A stretch of DNA of 64,000 nt from Taudactylus pleione. Taxonomy: Eukaryota > Chordata > Amphibia > Anura > Myobatrachidae. The translations under genes and the position numbers were made by a program. Location: NCBI GenBank assembly GCA_031769625.1, contig JAUIMM010000686.1:2046001-2110000 (forward strand), read 5' to 3'. The stretch's first letter is position 1. Every line of letters begins with the position of its first letter. Positions 40,149-52,490 of the stretch are shown here, in pieces. The notes below the pieces were generated by a model. That model was not told where the DNA came from, did not search any database, and saw only the letters and a program-made list of their open reading frames with translations.

Positions 40149-43080
40149 ACAGTATGAAGAGCTGACACCAGAGTATGCAGGAAGTGGCTTACACCACACG
40201 GCTGGGGGATGGACCAAATGTCAATCACATATCATTTTGCCTGTCAGATCTAAAGGGGTGGGTTAATAGAGGCTTTAAGATCATTTGCCTTACTGGGCCT
40301 AAGTCGGTGGATCTTACCCAGCCACCCACCCTCTCAGTTTTTCTTTTTCTTTTGTTTCTCTTTTCCATTGTTGATGTTTTTTCTTGTTGTTAGCTGTCGT
40401 ATGTGCTGAATATTGGACAGCAGGGGAGCGCATCCCCGGGGACCCTCCCATTCGGAAAAAGTGAGTCCCCAGTCCTCATTTGTGGTCACTGTCTACCGCC
40501 GCAGAGTTTCAATAAACAGTGGGGGTGGGATGCGGTGCAGTGGGTTGCTTGCTGGGCCGGTGGGCCCGCTAAGCCACCGGGTCCCGTAGCAAACGCACCC
40601 CTTGCATCCTCCATAATTACGCCACTGGTGCCTTGTGATCAGTTTGTAATATTGTGTCTGTGAACTGTAACTGTTGATCAGTATGTAGTAGGTGTGTAAT
40701 AATAGTATGACTCTGAGCTGTACCTAGAGATCAGTGTGTAACAGGAGAGGATTAGCACACCGGGAAAGCGTGAATGTTACCGTTGGGCCAGTCCCCTGCT
40801 ACCCTCTGCCGGGCCTGCTCACACTGCCTGCCGGGCTGGAATAGCGCCTACTTGGATCGGCGCTCAGCTCCAATTGGCCAGAAGTCAGAGGCTTCTGGGC
40901 ATGCGTAGAAGTTCATTCTGAAGTGAAAGTAAAATGGCCGCAGGCAGGCTGATGCACATACCCAGCCGCAGAAGCTCCTCCCATGGGCCTTTGCAGAGCT
41001 CATGAGTCATACCTCACGTGGGTTCCCTCTGTGCTTGTGCTTTACCATCTGAGAAATGCAATGCTTTTACAATTTATTTTCCTGTACATGGAAATCTGTG
41101 TAAGTGCTGGGTTCCTGTCGCACAAAATGCAGTTATATTCTGAGAAGACTGTAGACTGTGCAGTTTATCAGCACCCATTTGCCAGGAACTCAGATCTTAC
41201 ACTGCCTGCTGTTTACAGGAAAAAAACTCATTAAAAAAATCAGACTTACTCGACAAAAAATTGTGGGCATAGGAAGCATCTGTGTGACAGCACCCGAAGG
41301 TTAGGACAGTTCATTATTATTACATATAGTACAGTATATCATTTGGGTCCTTGTAACAGATAAGGAAAGTAGCAAGGTTCACTATAAGCTGCCGGCCTTT
41401 GGTATCAGTGGTAGTGGGGAAGTTTTAATTTCTTTATGGTTAAGACAGGGCTGAGGAATATTAACACCTGTATCTTCCTGCTAGTGCTTAATCGATCCAT
41501 TCAAAAGTCAAATTAGGTGTTTATAATATTAGATTTAAGTAATGGATAGAACTAGGGCTGCATATCCAAATTAGTTAGAGCCCTCCGGTCTCCAGGCCTG
41601 GCGCATGTTCATAAGAGGACTTGGGATACAATGGGAGTAGGATGTTGGCCTGGCATGGCCAGGCTCTCCTTACCACTGGCCCCATTGGTCACACTCCTGT
41701 ACCACCTAGTGGTTCATCCTCCACTGCATAGAGCAGAGAATATGTTCATTTCAGCACAAGTAAGTAAAAATAAAAAGACATTTGATTAAAAATATGAACT
41801 GTCATTTTAAGGCTAAAACTGAGCCAGATGGTGACTCTTGTGCTGCCAGGTACCACGGTTTGACTCACAATGAATACTGGTGATGACACTTACATACCCG
41901 GGAATACAGGAAAAGCTGCAACTGGATGGCCCAACAACTGGAAAGCCAGTAATTTAGTTAACAAGTAAAGAACAAGGACTTAGATGAGCAGCTATGAGCA
42001 GCTACTGACACCCAGTTTAACCTACTATTTCATTTTATCAATTACACTTAGAATATTTACTTAACCTTCATCCCTTACCTTTCTGCTTATTTTTAATTTT
42101 ATGCTGTTCATCATTTACTTCTACTACAGTATTTATTAAATATACTTTGTGAACTCTTTTCTGAATTTCTCCATAAATAAGTGTATTCGGATTAAAATCC
42201 TAAAAATATATAAAAAGACTAAGAGTACCCAATAAATCAAATAAGAAAATATATGTTTTGTTTATTATTAATCAAAATGATCCAGCATTATATATATTTG
42301 TCAGTGTAAATATGACAACCTCTAAGGTTCAAAAACTGGTGTCACCTCCTTATACAGGAAGATTTCAAATATTCACATTAATTGTTGCAAACGGTACATT
42401 GTTGCAGCTGATATTTGAGGCATATACACTACAAGTACTGTAGCACTCTTTCTACACCTGTGCTGATGGACAAATCCTGCTGCAGATGCAGCTTCTCTAG
42501 TGCTCTCCTACATTTAGTGCTGGTGAGTTATACTGCATAATTATTATGTATCACTAATGCAGCCATTGGATTTACACTGTATTTGGCAGAGACACCTGGA
42601 TAACAGTGGTATAACAGAATCGGTACCCCTTCATCATTGTACAGGACCAATCAAATATGTCATGGCCCTTCCCCATGAGACCACACCCCTATGGCCCTAT
42701 TTAAAAAATGTGGAGGGGGGGAGGGGCACCAATGCTTTTTCTGGTCCAGAGTTCAAGGTGTTCTGTGGCATGTGCTGGAAAAATTAGACCAAGCAATGGA
42801 GACCCAACTTCACAACTTACAGGACTTAAAGGATCTGCTGCTAACATCACTCAGTTCATGAACCTATCATTAACTATGACATAATGTCCTGGGCCAAAAG
42901 GAATTTTCCATAAAATAAGTTTAAGTACCCTTTGAGTGCCTTCTCTTCTAAATCCTGTATATGTGTGATTGGATTTAGGAGATCCTGCATACACATCTAT
43001 CAGCTGATATCGGCTAATCAGCTCGATAATTTGATACATTTTGGAGTTTGTTGTTCACAGGAAACACTGCCTGATGTAAC
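40149..43080. other. Mostly unannotated, no gene
   Basis: 40540-40627 carries a hAT end (CATAATTACGCCACTGG). 40750-41010 shares CATGGGCCTTTGCAGAGCT with 2960-3040. 41300-42880 is AT-rich with only short random frames. No domain, RNA gene or tandem array was seen. Confidence 0.35.
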
Positions 43081-43082
43081 TC

Positions 43083-43620
43083 ATGCCTAGAACAAATAAG
43101 AAATCAGAAGATATAAAATTAAGAATTGTTGACTTGCATAAAGTTGTAAATGGTTGTATAAGTATTTAAGTTCCCTAAGAGTGGCTGTCCTGCAAAGATG
43201 ACTGTAAGAGCACAGCACAGAAGTGCTCAAAGAAGTTAAGCATAATCCTAAACTGTCAGCTGAAGACATACAAAAATCTCTGCAATTTGCAAACATTCTG
43301 TTCTCGATTCTGCAATATGTAAAACACTAAACAAGAATGGTGTTCAGGGGAGGACACCACAGAGAAGCCTCTGCTGTCCAAAAAAATATTTTTGCATTCC
43401 TGAAGTTTGCTAAAAAGCATCAGGATGTATTATGGCACTACAGGCAAAATGTTCTGTGGACAGATGAAACGAAAGTTGAGATGTTTGGAAGGAACAAACA
43501 GCACTGTGGTCCTGATTGTGAGTCGCACACAATTTGCATGTAATGCCGATGTTCACATAGTTAAGCACAGCCGCAGCCGCAGAGGCCATAGTCGGAATGA
43601 GAAACTGCACCTGCTATAGG
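43083..43620 (+). pseudogene. Tc1-type transposase fragment
   Basis: From the ATG at 43083 it reads MPRTNKKSEDIKLRIVDLHK, an N-terminal Tc1 DNA-binding start, then a stop. Later (43337-43543, open) come VFRGGHHREASAVQKN, FLKFAKKHQDVLWHYRQ and NVLWTDETKVEMFGRNKQH, with the first catalytic Asp of the DD34E triad in WTDET. The second Asp and Glu are missing. The sequence is cut by the hAT at 43629. A different Tc1 family from that at 14803-16590. Confidence 0.8.
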
Positions 43621-43628
43621 GCTGGTGC

Positions 43629-44032
43629 CAGGGCCGGCACCAGGGTTAGTTGTGCCCTGTGCCAGCCGGGTGTACTGTGCTCTTTAAAGGGACGTGGCCT
43701 AATTACCGTAGGCCATGCCCCTTAAGTGACGTTATTTGGGGGCATGCCCACATGGCACGCCTCACGTGTAATGTCAGGCTGGGGGAAGCCCAACACTCGT
43801 CATTAGCTGGGCTTCCCCCAGCCCTCTCCCGCCACTGAATAAATGCCACGCGCATGCGCGCAGTATCCATTCAGCCTCCAGGGTCCGGTACCCACCCTCC
43901 CAACCAGACCACCCACGGGCCACTTCAGCCCATGGGTGGAACAGCGGGACATTGCTGTCCCACTGAAAATGGGATGTTGGGGAGGGGTGTGCCCTCTATG
44001 AGGTGGCGCCCCTGTTTGACCAGGCACCCCTG
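43629..44032. mobile_element. Nonautonomous hAT element with GCTGGTGC duplication
   Basis: Ends CAGGGCCGGCACCAGGG and CAGGCACCCCTG, with GCTGGTGC at 43621-43628 and 44033-44040. The interior GTGGCCTAATTACCGTAGGCC and GGGGGAAGCCCA matches the inverted 11300-11690 segment. It lies within or beside the Tc1 remnant. Confidence 0.85.
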
Positions 44033-44686
44033 GCTGGTGCAAGTGCCGATGGTGGCATGTCAAGAATTACTGGCGATATTACAGTGTGGAAAGCATTGTT
44101 ACAATGTAAGCATCCAAAATCCCAATGAAGTTGGATTAATTGATTTGCTTTTTTTATTTTAAATTATAAACACTAATCGGAGAAATGGAAAGAATTGTTA
44201 CAAAACCAGCATCCAAAATCCCAATGATATTGATTCCTCAGGATTTAAGGCCTAATCAAATTGAATTATTAAGTATATGATTTGATGATGCTAGTCTGTA
44301 TCTGCTGAGAAGCTGCAAGAAATGAAACATATGGCATTTTCCAAAATGTTAATTAGGATGAGAAGCTGGTGATGGAAGGCATTACAAGATACAAAAGAAC
44401 ATGAACTCTCCAGTAAAGTACAGTAATATACAGCACACTCTCTGTCAAACACACACAATCTTGGCAAAGCCCATGATGAAAAGTGGTGCACTATGAATTG
44501 TCCTTTGGCCCTCCCACCGTCCCTTATGTTGTACATTAAAAAGGACATGCACAGTTTAACAAACCAATCACTTCAGCTACAGGGACTGACACTTTTGTGG
44601 TTGAAGTGGTTGGTTTGTTTGGGCCCCCACAAAACAAGATACCAATGGGCTTAAGGCAGCTAACAGTGTTGTTAATGATCTCTTCT

Positions 44687-45100
44687 CTACAGTGGCAAGA
44701 TGTTGTCATTGTCATGCTCCTCCTCGTCCTTATCAATGTTAACATCATCTTCACACAATGTTAACTCATCCCCGCTGGAATCCATTATTTCAGATGTTTC
44801 TATACTTTGATGTAATTGGCGGCAAATGTCTTCCTTGTGGAATTTATAGTTCATTTTGATGATTTCCACATTTTGAGGAAGTAGCCTGCTACGCAGATCA
44901 CTGACAAGGTTCCCGGCTGTGCTGAAAATTCTTTCCGAGTACACACTGGAGGGGGAGCAGCTTAAGTAAAGCAAAACAAGTTTGTAGAAGGGCTTCCAAA
45001 TTGCCTCTTTTTCCTCCTGGTAGTCAAAGGGACTACATGACATGTCTATTTGTACACGGTCATTAAAATGATCCTCCGCCATTCTATGGATTGTGATCAT
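44687..45100 (-). pseudogene. hAT transposase C-terminal domain
   Basis: The 137-residue frame has FYKLVLLYLSCSPSSVYSER then IFSTAGNLVSDLRSRLLPQN and VEIIKMNYKF: the hAT dimerisation domain, with hallmark P(A/S)SSxxSERxFSxAGxxxSxxRxRLxPxxxxxxxxLxxN. An acidic tail follows (DSSGDELTLCEDD, then DKDEEEHDND). It is the 3' end of the transposase and is continued upstream (higher coordinates) by 45401-45929 in shifting frames. Confidence 0.88.
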
Positions 45101-45400
45101 ATCAGATTGTGTTACGGTAGAGGTGTCACTAATTTTGGGTAATTCTTTTAGACCTAACTGGATGTCAAAATGTTATGTTGACTCATCTGCTTCAGCAGTG
45201 GGTCTCTTGGGTAAGCTCAATCTTTTGTTGCCAGAGAAACAGAAGGAGGAGATGTTGTCATGTCATGTGCTACTTGAGCTGACAACTTGCTCACCAGGAG
45301 CTCTTTGCATCTTTTAAGATCTGTGTCGTTGGAAAGGAAAACATGACGTAGGACTTAATCCTGGGATCAAGCATGGTCAAAAAAAATGTAGTGATCCAAT

Positions 45401-45929
45401 TTAAAAATGTTGACAACCCTTGCATCCTGACAAAGCAAATAAAGGACTTGACATAGTGGAAATGCTTAATTTAATCTCCTCCTTCCGCTTGAGCTGCTTT
45501 TCCAAAATGTTAATTAGGAGAACCACCAGATTTAAGCTGGCAGAGTCTGTACTCAAATCCCAGGTTACAACTTTGAATGGATTCAGTACCTTGCACAACA
45601 CGGAAAGTATTCTCCACTGTGCTGGACTAAGGTACATTCCCTCTCCTCTCCCTATGTCATGGCTTGTTGTGTAGGTTTGGATGGCTTCTTGCTGTTCCTT
45701 CATTCGCTGAAGCATATAAATGGTGAAATTCCACCTTGTTGCTACCTCTTGCTTCAGTTATTGGCATGGCAAATGTAACTTTTTTTGCAGCTGCTGCAAT
45801 CTTGCTGAATGTTGAAATGTCCAGAAATTTTTCGAACCACAGACAGAATCTACACACCCCTGTCATTTTTAAAAGAAATTTGCACCAAGTTGATTGAGTG
45901 AGCAAAACATGGGATGTGTTCAAATTCAC
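45401..45929 (-). pseudogene. hAT transposase central fragments
   Basis: Two overlapping minus-strand frames form the middle of the protein: GSNKVEFHHLYASANEGTAR (45657-45929), then MLQRMKEQQEAIQTYTT and LSPAQWRILSVLCKVLNPFK and LVVLLINILEKQLKRKEE (45401-45715). These match the region between the catalytic core and the dimerisation domain in BED-type hATs (W..L......L.PF...T..LS). The frame shift between them and the stops elsewhere make it non-functional. Confidence 0.75.
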
Positions 45930-46534
45930 CCAGCTGTAATGCTCTCACAATGTTTGTAGCATTATCAGAAATGACAAAACCCGAGGAGAGTCCAAGCATG
46001 GTAAGCCACTTTGCTATGACATCCCTTCATTTTTCTTACAGGTTGACACCGGTATGCCTCTTAGTGAAGCCAGTGATACAGAGAGTAGTCTGCCTGGAAA
46101 TGAGTTGGCATTTTGTGTTACCTACTGGTGCTGAAGGCAATACAACCAGTCAGTAGGTTGTCACAGTCATGTAATGTTTAATTTGCCCAGCACCACTTGT
46201 CCACATATCTGTGGTTAAGTGGATAGTGCATACAAAGGCATTTTGTAGGCCAAGAATTAGTTTTTTTTTAAGGTCCTGGTACAGGCGAGGAATTGCTTTT
46301 CTGGTAAAATGGAACGGAGATGGAATTTGGAAATGGGGACACAGGACACTCTCTACAACCAGATGCGTTAATGGCAGACAGTGGTCACAGATCTAATACT
46401 AGCATAGCCATCATGGCTTCAGTGATCCGCTGTGCAACTGGGTGACAGCTGTCATACTTTCTTCTTATTGCAAAGGATTTAACAGTCAATTGTTTTTCGA
46501 AAATACTACTAGTATTCTTGGTTCCCTTCTGGAA

Positions 46535-47203
46535 TTAATATCCACCCCCAGCAGCAGCAGCAGCAGCCGGCCTAGAGCTCAAGTAATCCTGGATAGGGGA
46601 TGACTCAGCTAGCCTTAGCAAATTGGATGCAGGATTACCTCTGATCATTAATAAGGAGATTGATGCTGAAGGAGTTGGTGGTGGAGATTGCCGGTGCTGG
46701 GATCTAGCTGAGAGATGGGGGCTAACTGATACTGGACTGCTTGTTGTTATTACTTTAGCAGAATTTTCAGATTTTGCCAAAAACCTTTCTTGAACGCATG
46801 GCAAATGACATAACAGGAGGAGGTTCACAGGTAGGTTAACATCCCTACCTCTATTTACTGTGGTTTTACAAATGCTACAGATGACTTGAAAATTGTTGTC
46901 AGGATTTGGGTTAAAATAATTCCACAAATAAGCGGTGGATGTTTTGGTCTTATGCCCAGACATGACAATGGCATTCATCTTATCATGAGCAAGAACTGCT
47001 TTCACTGGTGCCTGACTTACACAAACAAAATCCTCATCACCAACATCCTCAGTAATGGTGTCAGCTACAAAAATATCTCCCTCATGCTGTTGGTCTTCCT
47101 CAGTAGCATCCACAATTTCTATATCAGCATTTTTACTTGTGCCGCTCATGCCCACACTTGTCAGGTAGTTGTGATATTTCTGAATACACAGACCTAATGC
47201 CAT
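46535..47203 (-). pseudogene. hAT transposase N-terminal region with BED finger
   Basis: The 222-residue frame has an acidic leader (IEIVDATEEDQQHEGDI), then TAYLWNYFNPNPDNNFQVI and CSICKTTVNRG, a BED-type zinc finger with its aromatic residues and CxxC pair. The expected H..H pair further on is not clear (LLLLCHLPCV), suggesting damage. It ends with a poly-Ala/Gly run from CAGCAGCAG at about 46546-46565. The BED finger would bind the transposon ends. I cannot tell whether 47352-47636 (Ser/Thr-rich frame) was part of the protein. Confidence 0.7.
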
Positions 47204-47639
47204 AGTGCTTTTATCAGCATCGATTGTTTTAATTTTTTTGACACCTCTTCTGCCTCACATGATGATGCAAGGCCGTCTCACTCAGACTCTAGAAGAAGAT
47301 GTCTGACCGACAGCATTTGCAGAACCACCACTCACAAATAAAGGTCAAGGCTTAGGCCTTTCCTTGCCACTGCATGTGGCATATGGCATATTGGCAATTG
47401 GCAATATTATGTTTTTCTGCAGGAACTGACCCCTTTATTAGAGGTGATCTTTTATTCAGCAATGTAATATATTGTTTTGATTTCAGATATACTGACTTAA
47501 AACCTCTTTGCTCTTGAGCACCGACTTTAGTAGATGACGTTGAAGAACTAGTATCGTCATGACTTGGGGCAGCAGCTACAGCGCTAGTACTTGGTTGCTT
47601 CTCCTGCTGTTCTATTGATTGATCATCGTGATCCATATT

Positions 47640-47905
47640 GATGCACTGCAGATAATATAAATGAAGGCAGTGGCCCTTGACCTATTGACCGTTAGTGTTC
47701 TTAAACACTGTCTCACTGCCTCAAGTTTTTTGAACACACACAAAAAAAGTGAAATTTTTCTATAAAACCAACAACTACAAGGCACTGCACAGATAATATA
47801 AATGGAGGTGGTAGCACTTCACCTACTGTTAGTGTTTTTAAACACTGTCTCATGGCCTGAAGTTTTTTTGAACACATAATAAAATGTTTTTTTTAAATAT
47901 TTTTT
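47640..47905. repeat. Tandem duplication, about 140 bp, 2 copies
   Basis: GCACTGCAGATAATATAAATG...TTAAACACTGTCTCACTGCC...TTTTTTGAACACA repeats with about 80-85% similarity. It lies in the 5' non-coding part of the hAT, upstream of the transposase. Confidence 0.8.
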
Positions 47906-48352
47906 TTTTCAGACTGCTGCTAATCATGTATTGTAATGGTGGGCACCAGTGTGCACAAATAAAGGGTCACTTCTCCTATTTGGGTCCTCACTCCTATCCA
48001 ACATCCAACACATCCGGCAGTCCTGTGTCAAATGGCGCCTGAATCACCGCGGGAGGGACTTAAATTCGACAGCGGGAAGAAGCTTTGCCACATTTTGGAA
48101 TCCAAAAATAGTGGGGGATCAGAGTACCAGCTCGTATCTGATAAGTTCAGGTGGGTTTGGTTTCCTGGAAACCGAACTTGCCCATCTCTACTGTGAAGCA
48201 CTGGGAATATGTGTTTGCTATATAATAACGGGATCCATACATTTTGTTGCCATTTATGCTGTTGACAGTCAAAATGTTGACAGCCTAATGTCAGAGTAAG
48301 AGGAAGAGTTTGCCAGATTGTGAGCATTCATTGCCAAAGGTGGATTTGGCTT

Positions 48353-48593
48353 CAGGGGCCCATACACTATCAACGGATCGCCACATTCCTGTGATCCTCC
48401 AACCCGGCATCTCTGGATCCGTGAAATCCAACATGTTGGATTTCACTGATTTGCCGGTCATGATCAAAACATGGAGAATTTCACCGATCTTCCAATGGAC
48501 TGCGGTACATCAATGGGCACTGGTCGGCATTTCTGACCGGCGGATCGATGTTTCGCAGGATCCGGCAATCCATCGGATATTGTATGAGGGCCA
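48353..48593. mobile_element. Short MITE, GGGCCCATACAC family
   Basis: Imperfect inverted ends AGGGGCCCATACACTATC and GATATTGTATGAGGGCC. The inner arms contain GGATCGCC...CAATCC. A Harbinger-like relation to other CATACAC elements is inferred. No exact duplication was fixed. Confidence 0.6.
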
Positions 48594-48919
48594 TTACATG
48601 TGTACTTATTTTTGCACTGACATTAAACATGCACACAGAAGTGTTGGTCAGAGCACACCAAAAAAAGTAACTTGACCCTCAGAAGTTGTTGAACAGGGGT
48701 GACGCTAAAGCTGATAATGACATAATTTCAGGGATCAGTAAAGCAAGAGGAAATAACAACATTTTCAACAATTAATTCTTTCAATTTGCAAAATTCCAGA
48801 AAAGCTGTGATTATTAACATACATACATTACAGTATTTTAAAGCTTCTTTTCTGATACTTGAGCTTTTTGTTATTGCTTAAATCAATGTTTCTCAAACTC
48901 ATTGCTCAGTGAGCACTAA

Positions 48920-49185
48920 TGGTGCATACACAAGGTCAGATTTTTCTTCAGATCTGAACGATAATGATTGAAAAAATCGTTCATATCTGAAGGAAAATCT
49001 GACATATCTGACATGCCTGAACGATGGACGATTAACAATGCGCCTACCGGATGGTCAGATAACGATATCTGACATCTGATGTGTTTGCAGTCAGACTTGG
49101 ACGATTCCATTCATTTTAATGCAGTCAAAAATCGTTCAATCGTTCATCTGACAGATCTGCCAAATCTGACCGTGTGTATGCTCCA
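48920..49185. mobile_element. MITE with TAA/TTA flanks
   Basis: Ends TGGTGCATACACAAGGTCAG and TCTGACCGTGTGTATGCTCCA, flanked by TAA on the left and TTA on the right. The interior is rich in ATCTGACA, ATCGTTCA and AGATCTGA-type inverted words, so it is highly self-complementary. Confidence 0.75.
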
Positions 49186-49912
49186 TTACAGTTCATGTTG
49201 TCCAGGTCTCACAAGTTAAATAATTAGCTCCACCTATGGATCTTTTAAAATGTGTCAGCCAGTAATGAATAGCACCAGCTAGGAAAAATGTAAACCATGC
49301 AGTGTTAGTGCTCCCTGGAGAATGAGTTTTGGGAAACACTGGAGTAAATAATCACTAGCTCATAAGTGACAGCAGCAGGAAGCAGATGGGCACAAACCTT
49401 ATTTCCAGCATAAGTCAGTTCTAAATGAAGAACTCTTCAGGGAAATAACTGTTTGTCTTCAATGTGTCAGGATATACATTACATGAAAAACAAAGAGATA
49501 TAGCACTACACAATTAATATAATGTATGTAGCTATTCTGACCCTCATTACACATAAGAAGCGTGTAACTATTCATATAGCTAAACCAAGTTCATCTATTA
49601 ATCCACAGACAATGAGCTTTCTGGAACTTTCTACCTTTTATTAATACAGACTGAAATTATTGTCTATATAATAATACAGCTGTGGTTCTGCAGAGTAGAT
49701 CACTGTACTTGTGGTAGCAAATATTATAAGATAGAAAAAACAGTGTGCGATAAGAAGATATAAGCCTGTAGGGTAGCGGAGACTTAACACTGCTCCTGTC
49801 AGCAACTCATACACAGAAATACGGTAGTGTCTAGATATACTTCACAGAGAGGACCCTGACGTCATCAGCTACTGTGTCAGAGAGAGAGAAGAGTCTACTG
49901 CACAGTAAATTT
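49186..49912. other. No recognisable feature
   Basis: Plain sequence with no long frame, tandem array or terminal repeat. Confidence 0.4.
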
Positions 49913-49915
49913 ATT

Positions 49916-50473
49916 GGGGTAGATGTAAGAAGCCCAGAAGCGGTATAAGCGCACGTTATGTGCGCTGATACCGCTTCTCCCCGATGTATGATCGGGGGTC
50001 TGGGTGGTAAATGACAGTGGTGCTATGCGCCCCTATCATTATCGGTGCTGCTATCTACAAGATAGCAGCGCCGAGCAGCAGGGCCATGTACGAACGGTCA
50101 TACCGCATGACCATTCGGCCGGCTGTAGCTGTCGTTATCGACAACTACAGCCTGGGGCTAGCCTATACCCACACCAGAGGGACAGCGCTGTCCCTGTTGC
50201 CGGCTCCAGGCTGCACGTGGGGATCTCGTGATATTTGCGAGATCCCGCGCATGCTCAGTGGAGCCGGCTAACACAGAGACACAGAGCATCAGCACTAGGC
50301 TGATGCGCTGTCTCTAGCGGGTAGAGCCGGAGGGGGGAGTTATCGCTCCCCCTCTCCGGCCGATGAGATGTTTTTACATCTCATCGGTAGTGCTTCCTGC
50401 CTTACCTCGGTAAAGAGGCGAAGCAGGAAGCGTTATAGCGGCACGGTAAGTGCCGCTTTCATACATCTACCCC
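49916..50473. mobile_element. MITE with ATT duplication, GGGGTAGATGTA ends
   Basis: Ends GGGGTAGATGTAAGAAGC and GCTTTCATACATCTACCCC, flanked by ATT at 49913-49915 and 50474-50476. The inner arms (AGCGGTATAAGCGCACGTTA with TAGCGGCACGGTAAGTGCC, and GATAGCAGCGCCGAG) are partly complementary. GC-rich and non-coding. Confidence 0.85.
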
Positions 50474-50582
50474 ATTGTTACATATGATAAAGACCCAAAA
50501 TAATGTATTCCCAAAATCCACTTTATTGATTTCCTCCTGGGAATTGGGGGTGCTGCCATAGATAAATAGGATACAAATTGAG

Positions 50583-50711
50583 TAGAAAGGAAGAAAATCT
50601 CTATATGGCACTCAACAAAATAAAATATAACCTTTATTAATTACATATAAAAATATATATGATATAGAAAAATAGCAAAATATAAAAGATAGTAGTGTAA
50701 AAATTGCGAAC
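50583..50711 (+). repeat. Left long inverted repeat, outer part
   Basis: Its complement lies at about 58448-58576. Shared text includes AACAAAATAAAATATAACCT and ATATAAAAGATAGTAGTGTA. The repeat continues at 52197 after an insertion. Confidence 0.85.
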
Positions 50712-50724
50712 AAAGTATCGAGTG
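50712..50724. repeat. 13-bp insertion-site duplication, left
   Basis: AAAGTATCGAGTG, matched with one change by AAAGTATTGAGTG at 52197-52209. Confidence 0.8.
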
Positions 50725-52196
50725 TATGTATGTGCATGTATGTGTATAAATATGTACATATATGTATATACAAAACACAAAATTAAAAAAAATATATATG
50801 ACTTTACTAAGATATACTTTTAGTGGGATGGTGGAAATCTATATAAATTTGATACAATAGATCCCCTCTTTCTTTTAAATTGTAACAATATTAGTTTCAT
50901 TTTATTATAATACTTTTTTTTATATAATAAGGATTGTTATAACTGTAGTTAAAAATAATAAAAAATAAATTTAAAAATAGTAAAATAATATTAAACTTTG
51001 CCATGGTAAAAAGATACATTTTTATTTTTATTAACATGATAATCTTAAGATAACACAAGTGAGTTTTGTAAGCTATGTTATTTATAAATATAGGTTTGTA
51101 TATGCTGTGCACATATGGTTTTAATGAGCTCCATAGATATCAGTTAAGTGTTCAATTGGTTACAAGGTGAATCAAGTACACCTGATCACAATTAAATAAT
51201 TAGGCTGTGAATATGGTGCTATAAATAAGCCCTTATCTGCAGATGGAGAACAAACCAGATTGAAAAAGGCCACAGGAGTGGCTGAAATGCGTCGCTGTTC
51301 TCCAAATCTACATACCACTGGCAGACATTTGCTAATTTGGTTTCCTTGGCTGACCGGGACTTGTTACACATATCCCTGAGGCTATCCGTGCGCTTTCTTC
51401 CCTCACAGTGTTACCGACCAAAGAGGGATGGGAGTGACGTGTAACCACCAGCCGCAATATACTATTACACACGACACTGGCCGGACATCCAGTGCAAGGA
51501 ATACAGAACTCCGACATAGCGGCCGCTGCAAAGACGTAGCCTGTGACCAACCTACTTTTACTATTCACGGAGCTGGCATCAGAGTATAAGGGAGAAAAAA
51601 ATGCCTTTACATAAAGAGGACCCAGCTATTACATACCTTAAAGAGTGTCCAGGACTATGGGTAAATACAAGTGTGATATATCAGTGCTTAAGCACACACA
51701 AAAAATCTCTATTTCAGCCTGCTAGATTGGATCAGCCCTTAGGAGCCCTAATTACACTCTGATGGGCTGGAGGAGCTTTACAACAACTAAAGATATTTCA
51801 AGCCCTTTGCCATTAAAAATGCTCTTAAATTGTGAGACTTTTTTTATGGAACAAATAAGAGCTTTCATACTACTGTAAAGATATATTTTTCTACTGCATT
51901 TGAATTGCTAATGTTTCCCGCGAGCAGCTATGAATAGAGGTAGAAGTGCAACAATATAATGTAACTAATTTTTATATGAGTTTATTTCTTTGTATCTACA
52001 GAAATTGAAAGCTGGTACTAATATATATTTTTTTTACTTATTGGAAGTTAGTATATAGTAATACCAACTGTATAGTTATATGTGCATGTTTTATTACTTG
52101 TTATTTTAATACTTGTTCATTTAATAAATAATATGAACTTTTTACAAACTATATGAGTGGTATTTTCATCACACCAGCGCAGTAAATTTCTTAATT
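50725..52196. mobile_element. 1.47-kb insertion inside left inverted repeat
   Basis: The right inverted repeat has no such sequence, so this segment was inserted at the 13-bp duplication. It is AT-rich and non-coding. It includes TTGAAAAAGGCCACAGGAGTGG and CTGAAATGCGTCG (51259-51295), resembling a decayed PLE terminal motif. A 13-bp duplication suits a target-primed retroelement. The family is unknown. Confidence 0.7.
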
Positions 52197-52397
52197 AAAG
52201 TATTGAGTGTGATAATAAAAAATTGCTCTATGCCCATTTGTGATCTTCAAAATTCTTGTCCTGTCTTCAATTTATCAGCTTTTAACATATGAGGAGTTAT
52301 TATAAATAGGCCAAGATCATCTCAAATTTCAATTTTTATGAGAATCACATATAGAATATATGGGGTGTAAATACTATAAGAGATTATCCTTAATAGG

Positions 52398-52439
<42 letters not shown>

Positions 52440-52490
52440 TAAATCTCTTATAATTTGATATAAGCGTTCCCATGGGCTACATCGCCATGC
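52197..52490 (+). repeat. Left long inverted repeat, inner part
   Basis: Complement of about 58150-58440: TGATAATAAAAAATTGCTCT, TTATTATAAATAGGCCAAGA and GTGTAAATCTCTTAT are shared. It contains a (TA)n run at 52399-52434. Confidence 0.88.

Larger units (their letters stand above)
44300..48190 (-). mobile_element. BED/hAT transposon, degenerate, minus strand
   Basis: Its 5' terminus is at about 48190 (CCGAACTTGCCCATCTCTA, inverse TAGAGATGGGC), like the ends at 582 and 8203. Subterminal text includes GGCGCCTGAATCACCGCGGG. A tandem duplication of about 140 bp (47645-47770 and 47785-47900) precedes the transposase. The C-terminal domain lies at 44687-45100. The 3' terminus could not be found. Frames are broken throughout, so it is inactive. 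Confidence 0.8.
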
